Under the pieces are notes generated by a model that did no database searches, had not been told where the DNA came from, and saw nothing but the letters and a program-made list of their open reading frames with translations. DNA of 6,136 nucleotides, taken from positions 1-6,136 of the forward strand of contig DWWI01000138.1 of the NCBI GenBank assembly GCA_019119745.1, read 5' to 3'. Origin of the DNA: Candidatus Mediterraneibacter gallistercoris. GTDB taxonomy: Bacteria; Bacillota_A; Clostridia; Lachnospirales; Lachnospiraceae. The translations under genes and the position numbers were made by a program. The stretch's first letter is position 1. Each line of letters starts with the position of its first letter. Positions 5,781 to 6,136 of the stretch are shown here, in pieces.

Positions 5781-5817
5781 TGGATCTTGCCTCCTTTATT
5801 TAATTTATTATCTATGT

Positions 5818-5842
5818 AAAACTATTCTTTTGAATAGTGTTT
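5818..5842. repeat. Small inverted repeat inside the small-RNA candidate
   Basis: ACTATTC (5821-5827) and GAATAGT (5832-5838) pair around a TTTT loop. With one bulged base at 5839 the stem extends by three A-T pairs. In the - strand transcript it would be an internal hairpin about 120 nt from the 5' end. The T-runs on both sides are too short to call a terminator. Confidence 0.45.
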
Positions 5843-5965
5843 TCTGTATTTAAATTACCTTCCCATTGGACTATACCTCTTTTCTTTTATATTATGGAGT
5901 TTCGATTAAGTTTTTGGTGGTCCGTCCTCCTTTTATTTATTTTCTTTTTCTCTTTTGATGTAATT

Positions 5966-5994
5966 ATAATAACTCGCAACAAAAGAAATGTCAA
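5966..5994 (-). promoter_or_regulatory. Consensus promoter of the small-RNA candidate
   Basis: Reading the - strand, TTGACA (5994-5989), a 17-nt spacer and TATTAT (5971-5966). A TATAAT three bases further on would need a 20-nt spacer. An AT-rich stretch upstream (about 5995-6035) could act as an UP element. The expected start is near 5960. Confidence 0.65.
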
Positions 5995-6067
5995 TATAAA
6001 ATCTGATAAAAATTATATATATTTTAAATATACAGAAAATTCAGAAAACAAAGAAAGGGCGCACAGA

Positions 6068-6096
6068 TATACAAAACAGGAATAAGAGAGTATAAT
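6068..6096 (+). promoter_or_regulatory. Promoter of the gene entering at the right edge
   Basis: TATACA (6068-6073, four of six to consensus), a 17-nt spacer and a perfect TATAAT (6091-6096). This predicts a start near 6103 and a leader of about 22 nt, which just accommodates the ribosome site at 6112-6117. It diverges from the small-RNA promoter, with about 73 nt between their -35 boxes. Confidence 0.55.
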
Positions 6097-6124
6097 CGAA
6101 AAGAAAATTGCAGGAGGATTTGAT

Positions 6125-6136
6125 ATGAAGATAGCG
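6125..6136 (+). CDS. 5' end of an unidentified gene (partial)
   Basis: An ATG at 6125 follows a perfect AGGAGG (6112-6117) by 7 nt, with a promoter just before it. Only four codons (M-K-I-A) are inside the window, so no product can be named. The start itself is well supported. Confidence 0.7.

Larger units (their letters stand above)
5718..5960 (-). ncRNA. Candidate small RNA of about 240 nt
   Basis: A consensus promoter (5994-5966) and a strong intrinsic terminator (5763-5718) on the same strand enclose about 240 nt without an ordinary open reading frame. The transcript would be A-rich and weakly structured. It contains three Shine-Dalgarno-like boxes (+ strand 5926-5934, 5876-5883, 5790-5797), a 7-bp hairpin ACTATTC-AAAA-GAATAGT (5838-5821), and about eight GGA triplets outside the terminator stem. 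Boxes two and three are followed after 9 nt by ATG codons opening frames of only three (MGR) and five (MDGIS) codons. It could be a regulatory RNA, a leader with tiny peptides, or the scar of a lost gene. I do not recognise a known RNA family. Confidence 0.45.

Noticed and set aside
5818..5842. Inverted repeat read as a + strand terminator
   Set aside because: The stem is short and A-T rich, followed by only GTTTTC, and no + strand gene precedes it; better read as an internal hairpin of the - strand RNA.
5662..5853. 63-residue + strand frame
   Set aside because: It runs straight through the strong terminator hairpin at 5722-5763, has no Shine-Dalgarno sequence, and its composition is that of translated AT-rich DNA.
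6008..6032. AT-rich near-palindrome in the divergent promoter region
   Set aside because: Not a true inverted repeat when the bases are matched; low-complexity AT sequence.
5837..6085. 82-residue + strand frame rich in F, S, I and K
   Set aside because: Starts at a GTG inside the small inverted repeat without a ribosome site and mirrors the T-rich side of the small-RNA candidate; the hydrophobic look comes from T-rich codons.

Overview
The window looks like a chromosomal segment of a low-to-mid GC Firmicute, most probably a gut-type clostridium of the Lachnospiraceae kind. I infer this from the strong AGGAGG-type ribosome sites, the purine-rich coding strands, and the family mix: an ECF sigma/anti-sigma pair, PadR with DUF2812, a MarR regulator, and a YczE-type membrane domain fused to a cytidylate-kinase-like domain. 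No species call is possible from the sequence alone.

Layout. Left half, + strand: (1) an ECF sigma factor (44-571) overlapping by 14 nt a membrane anti-sigma factor (558-1817); (2) a promoter carrying two copies of an ATATATC-N7-GATATAT palindrome, then a PadR regulator (1941-2273) overlapping by 14 nt a four-helix DUF2812 membrane protein (2260-2952); (3) an extended -10 promoter, a leader with two mutually exclusive hairpins, and a flavin-reductase/flavoredoxin-like protein (3111-3677). A large hairpin terminator at 3686-3730 separates this half from two - strand genes read toward it: a MarR regulator (5092-5511) and the membrane-kinase fusion (3706-5013), whose stop codon lies inside the terminator hairpin.

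The right end (about 5580-6124) holds no convincing long gene and is clearly more AT-rich. It holds the consensus marR promoter, then a - strand unit with its own consensus promoter (TTGACA-17-TATTAT) and a strong 13-bp intrinsic terminator, but no ordinary gene between them. I read this as a candidate small RNA of about 240 nt with three spaced Shine-Dalgarno-like boxes. The first four codons of a further + strand gene begin at 6125.

How it works together. The window is mostly regulation of the cell envelope: three transcription regulators (ECF sigma, PadR, MarR), each next to a membrane protein that is either its antagonist or its likely target. Self-control by PadR and MarR is inferred from palindromes over or just behind their own promoters. 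The least explained parts are the AT-rich small-RNA candidate, the membrane-kinase fusion that lacks the usual P-loop lysine, and the flavin-reductase leader. I see no mobile element, CRISPR array, tRNA or rRNA.
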